Of a DNA stretch of 64,000 bases, positions 62,132-64,000 are shown in pieces (within the stretch, counting starts at the first letter, position 1; each line of letters begins with the position of its first letter). Position numbers and translations under genes: made by a program. The stretch comes from Augochlora pura (Eukaryota > Arthropoda > Insecta > Hymenoptera > Halictidae). The notes beneath the pieces are model-generated. The model searched no databases and had not been told where the DNA came from. It was given only the letters and a program-made list of their open reading frames with translations. The DNA lies in the NCBI RefSeq assembly GCF_028453695.1, contig NC_135781.1, forward strand, positions 27,651,640 through 27,715,639. The letters are read 5' to 3'.

Positions 62132-64000
62132 ACGAACCTTCAAGAGAGAAACGTACCGTCAAGTAAACACGCCAATTAATTCGGCTGCTATCGATCGCCC
62201 TCCGTCTCGCTTTCGTTCCTCTGACCAACAACCACGACCGTATCCTTGCCGCGACCAAAGCGTTTTCATCGGGAACGATGCGAACGCATTAACTAACTGC
62301 GAAAGTTTCCACGGAACTTTTACTGGAACGCTGTTTTATTTAGCGAAATAATTTCCACTCGATTTTACGATATCCCAGCGCCGATCTATATTCATACGGA
62401 CATGCGGTGGTTAAATATCCGGTCTTGTTTTTCAAAACTTATTGCTTCATATTACATGAATTACCGGACCTAGCAAAATGGCGGGATGTAGTATCTTTAT
62501 TTTACGATTATTGGGGTCGTAATGACGATTTTGTGGGAAATTACTGGATATCAACTGGATATCAACTATTGGTTTAATAATTACTGGACAAAACTTATTC
62601 TTCGACATTGCTGGTACTACGAGAGCCAACAAAATGGCGAGCTCCATTGTCTTTATTTTACAATTATTGTAATGACACTTTCATGGATGAATATATCTAT
62701 TAATTATTGAATAATGTCTTGATAAACGTGATCCTGGTATTTTCGACTATCAAACCCGACAAAATGGCGGGCTCTAGGTTCTTCAATTTACGATTATTGG
62801 GTTTATAATGACGCTTTTCTGGACAATTACTGGATATATATATCATGTACATCGTTTTATTAACAGAGTATTCGAGTTCGACCTCATTTAGAGTAATATT
62901 CTGATCACCATACTGATATGGCTAATCTATTTAAGCAGACTGAAATTATTCAACACCGACTTTTGCCATTCCGTGTCTTCCGCAGCGGTTATCGAATGGC
63001 TTCTGGTGATCATAATTATAAATACCCTAGGCTCAAGTTTAATCTTTGTTCTATTCAAACGGGCCATACTTTATTTGTTCTTCTATTTGCATTTCAAATG
63101 GCATTGATGATACTATCTCTTTCACCTCATCGCGAATGTCCATTAGACACCATACTATTTAAAAACAACAGAATCACATTATATTTTACGAATGTTAATA
63201 TCTACTGCACACGGTTCGGTTTCTTCGTCCAGAGTATCGTCTTTTCGATTTCTACCGTTAAGCGATAACTTAAGGTAAATCCTCCCGTAAATGAATAAAT
63301 ATCAAATATACCAATTTTTTCGGATACGCCTTGTAATTAAAAGCACGTAACGACGTGATAAGTGCGGTACAGTTTCTTTCAAAAGGCAATAAAAATTACA
63401 TAGTCAGTTTTAGCGTTCGATAGTTCCAGTCGTTAACGAGTAAGCAGAGTAATCCGAGATCGGTGCTTTCTGTGTAGTTCTCGCGTTTCAAGATTCGAGC
63501 CTAACCAAGAGTAGCTGGACAACGTTAAAAATAATCCCGGCCGCTCAATGCGCCATTATCCCGATTTCGCGTCCCTCATTCTCGTGTTTCTCGCTTGTTT
63601 AAGGAGAAAGGATTCGGTTCGTCGAGGACGAGCGAAAATAAAGGGACAAGGCGGTGACTATCGATTTCTTCGCGATGGAGCGTCGAATTTCACAAAAAAG
63701 CCCCTGCCGATTCTGGTAACGAAGAGGGGAAGGGCAACAAATAAGCCATTTTCGTAAGCCAATTTATTTTATTCCACCGTCCTCCGGTCTTGCTTATTTT
63801 CTTTCCACCCGTGGGCCTGGCAGAGCATGTAAGTGCCACTTTAACGATGAAAAATACAGAATTGAAGAGTTCGCGGCCTTGTTCGAGCAACTTCTAAGAC
63901 TCTGCGCGACCCCTACGCCTTTAAAGCTATTTCCAATAGGACGCGGACCATTCCTCAGCGATTCTAGAACGCAAAACCAGTAGGTCGATTACTCGAATCA
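62132..64000. other. Upstream flank of Syt7
   Basis: Should contain the 5' UTR and promoter of Syt7, though no core element is clear. A diverged tandem repeat lies at 62475-62860. An open frame at 62918-63268 (plus, 116 codons) has no recognisable feature and is not called. Confidence 0.4.
62475..62860. repeat. Three diverged tandem copies of a 130-156-bp unit
   Basis: Copies begin at 62475, 62631 and 62761 with AAAATGGCGGG or AAAATGGCGAG. Each continues through a (T)TTACGATTATTGG-like block and a TGACGNTTTT..TGG block; copies 1 and 3 also share AATTACTGGATAT. Confidence 0.65.

Noticed and set aside
62918..63268. 116-codon open frame upstream of Syt7
   Set aside because: No recognisable domain, no good splice or start context, and nearby AT-rich DNA gives frames of this size by chance.

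Overview
The window is animal nuclear DNA. Every gene is split by short GT-AG introns of roughly 60 to 300 bp, with a few much longer ones. The gene content (HIRA, augmin HAUS6, PLD3-like phospholipase D, two fatty acyl-CoA reductases, a nuclear IkB-like ankyrin protein, an axonemal-dynein factor DNAI7/CASC1, and a synaptotagmin 7), the AT-rich backbone with GC-richer patches and the abundant CT/GA microsatellites suggest an insect, probably Hymenoptera. The order is inferred from general familiarity, not from a search. Exon models below were built by hand from reading-frame phase, splice motifs and family alignment from memory. Each gene of two or more exons closes with a total CDS length divisible by three.

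Layout. 0.6-4.0 kb (-): HIRA, 11 exons. 4.8-7.3 kb (-): HAUS6, 7 exons. 7.3-10.06 kb: presumed upstream region and 5' leader of the next gene. 10.07-13.01 kb (+): PLD3-like type II membrane protein with two HKD motifs, 11 exons, then a long 3' trailer to about 14.76 kb. 15.8 kb: an 88-nt microRNA-precursor-like inverted repeat. 18.0-21.4 kb (+): fatty acyl-CoA reductase A, 8 exons, one with a GC donor. 22.9-23.9 kb (-): secreted, probably GPI-anchored protein with LRR-like periodicity and no recognised family. 24.6-28.0 kb (-): IkB-zeta/Pickle-type nuclear ankyrin protein, 8 exons. 30.1-33.1 kb (-): fatty acyl-CoA reductase B, 10 exons, sharing three exact exon lengths with reductase A. 33.7-34.1 kb (+): a two-exon 110-residue ORF of unknown identity. 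34.3-37.9 kb (+): DNAI7, 14 exons. 37.9-43.1 kb: no gene recognised; probably the long 3' UTR or flank of Syt7, loaded with simple repeats. 43.1-62.1 kb (-): synaptotagmin 7, 9 coding exons. Its N-terminal membrane exon lies about 14 kb upstream of a Gly/Ser-rich linker exon, and the C2A and C2B exons follow. 62.1-64 kb: upstream flank with a diverged tandem repeat.

The genes do not form a pathway. The two reductases are paralogues that bracket the LRR-like and ankyrin genes and would make fatty alcohols for waxes, hydrocarbons or ether lipids. HIRA and HAUS6 are housekeeping chromatin and spindle genes on the same strand. DNAI7 and Syt7 run tail to tail.

The least explained elements are the two precursor-like hairpins (15.8 and 48.9 kb), the perfect hairpin in the 3' UTR of the IkB-like gene, the LRR-like orphan with a 57-nt stop-free intron, the 110-residue ORF before DNAI7, and a 197-bp TA-flanked mini-transposon at 58.9 kb. 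I found no clearly new multi-gene system.
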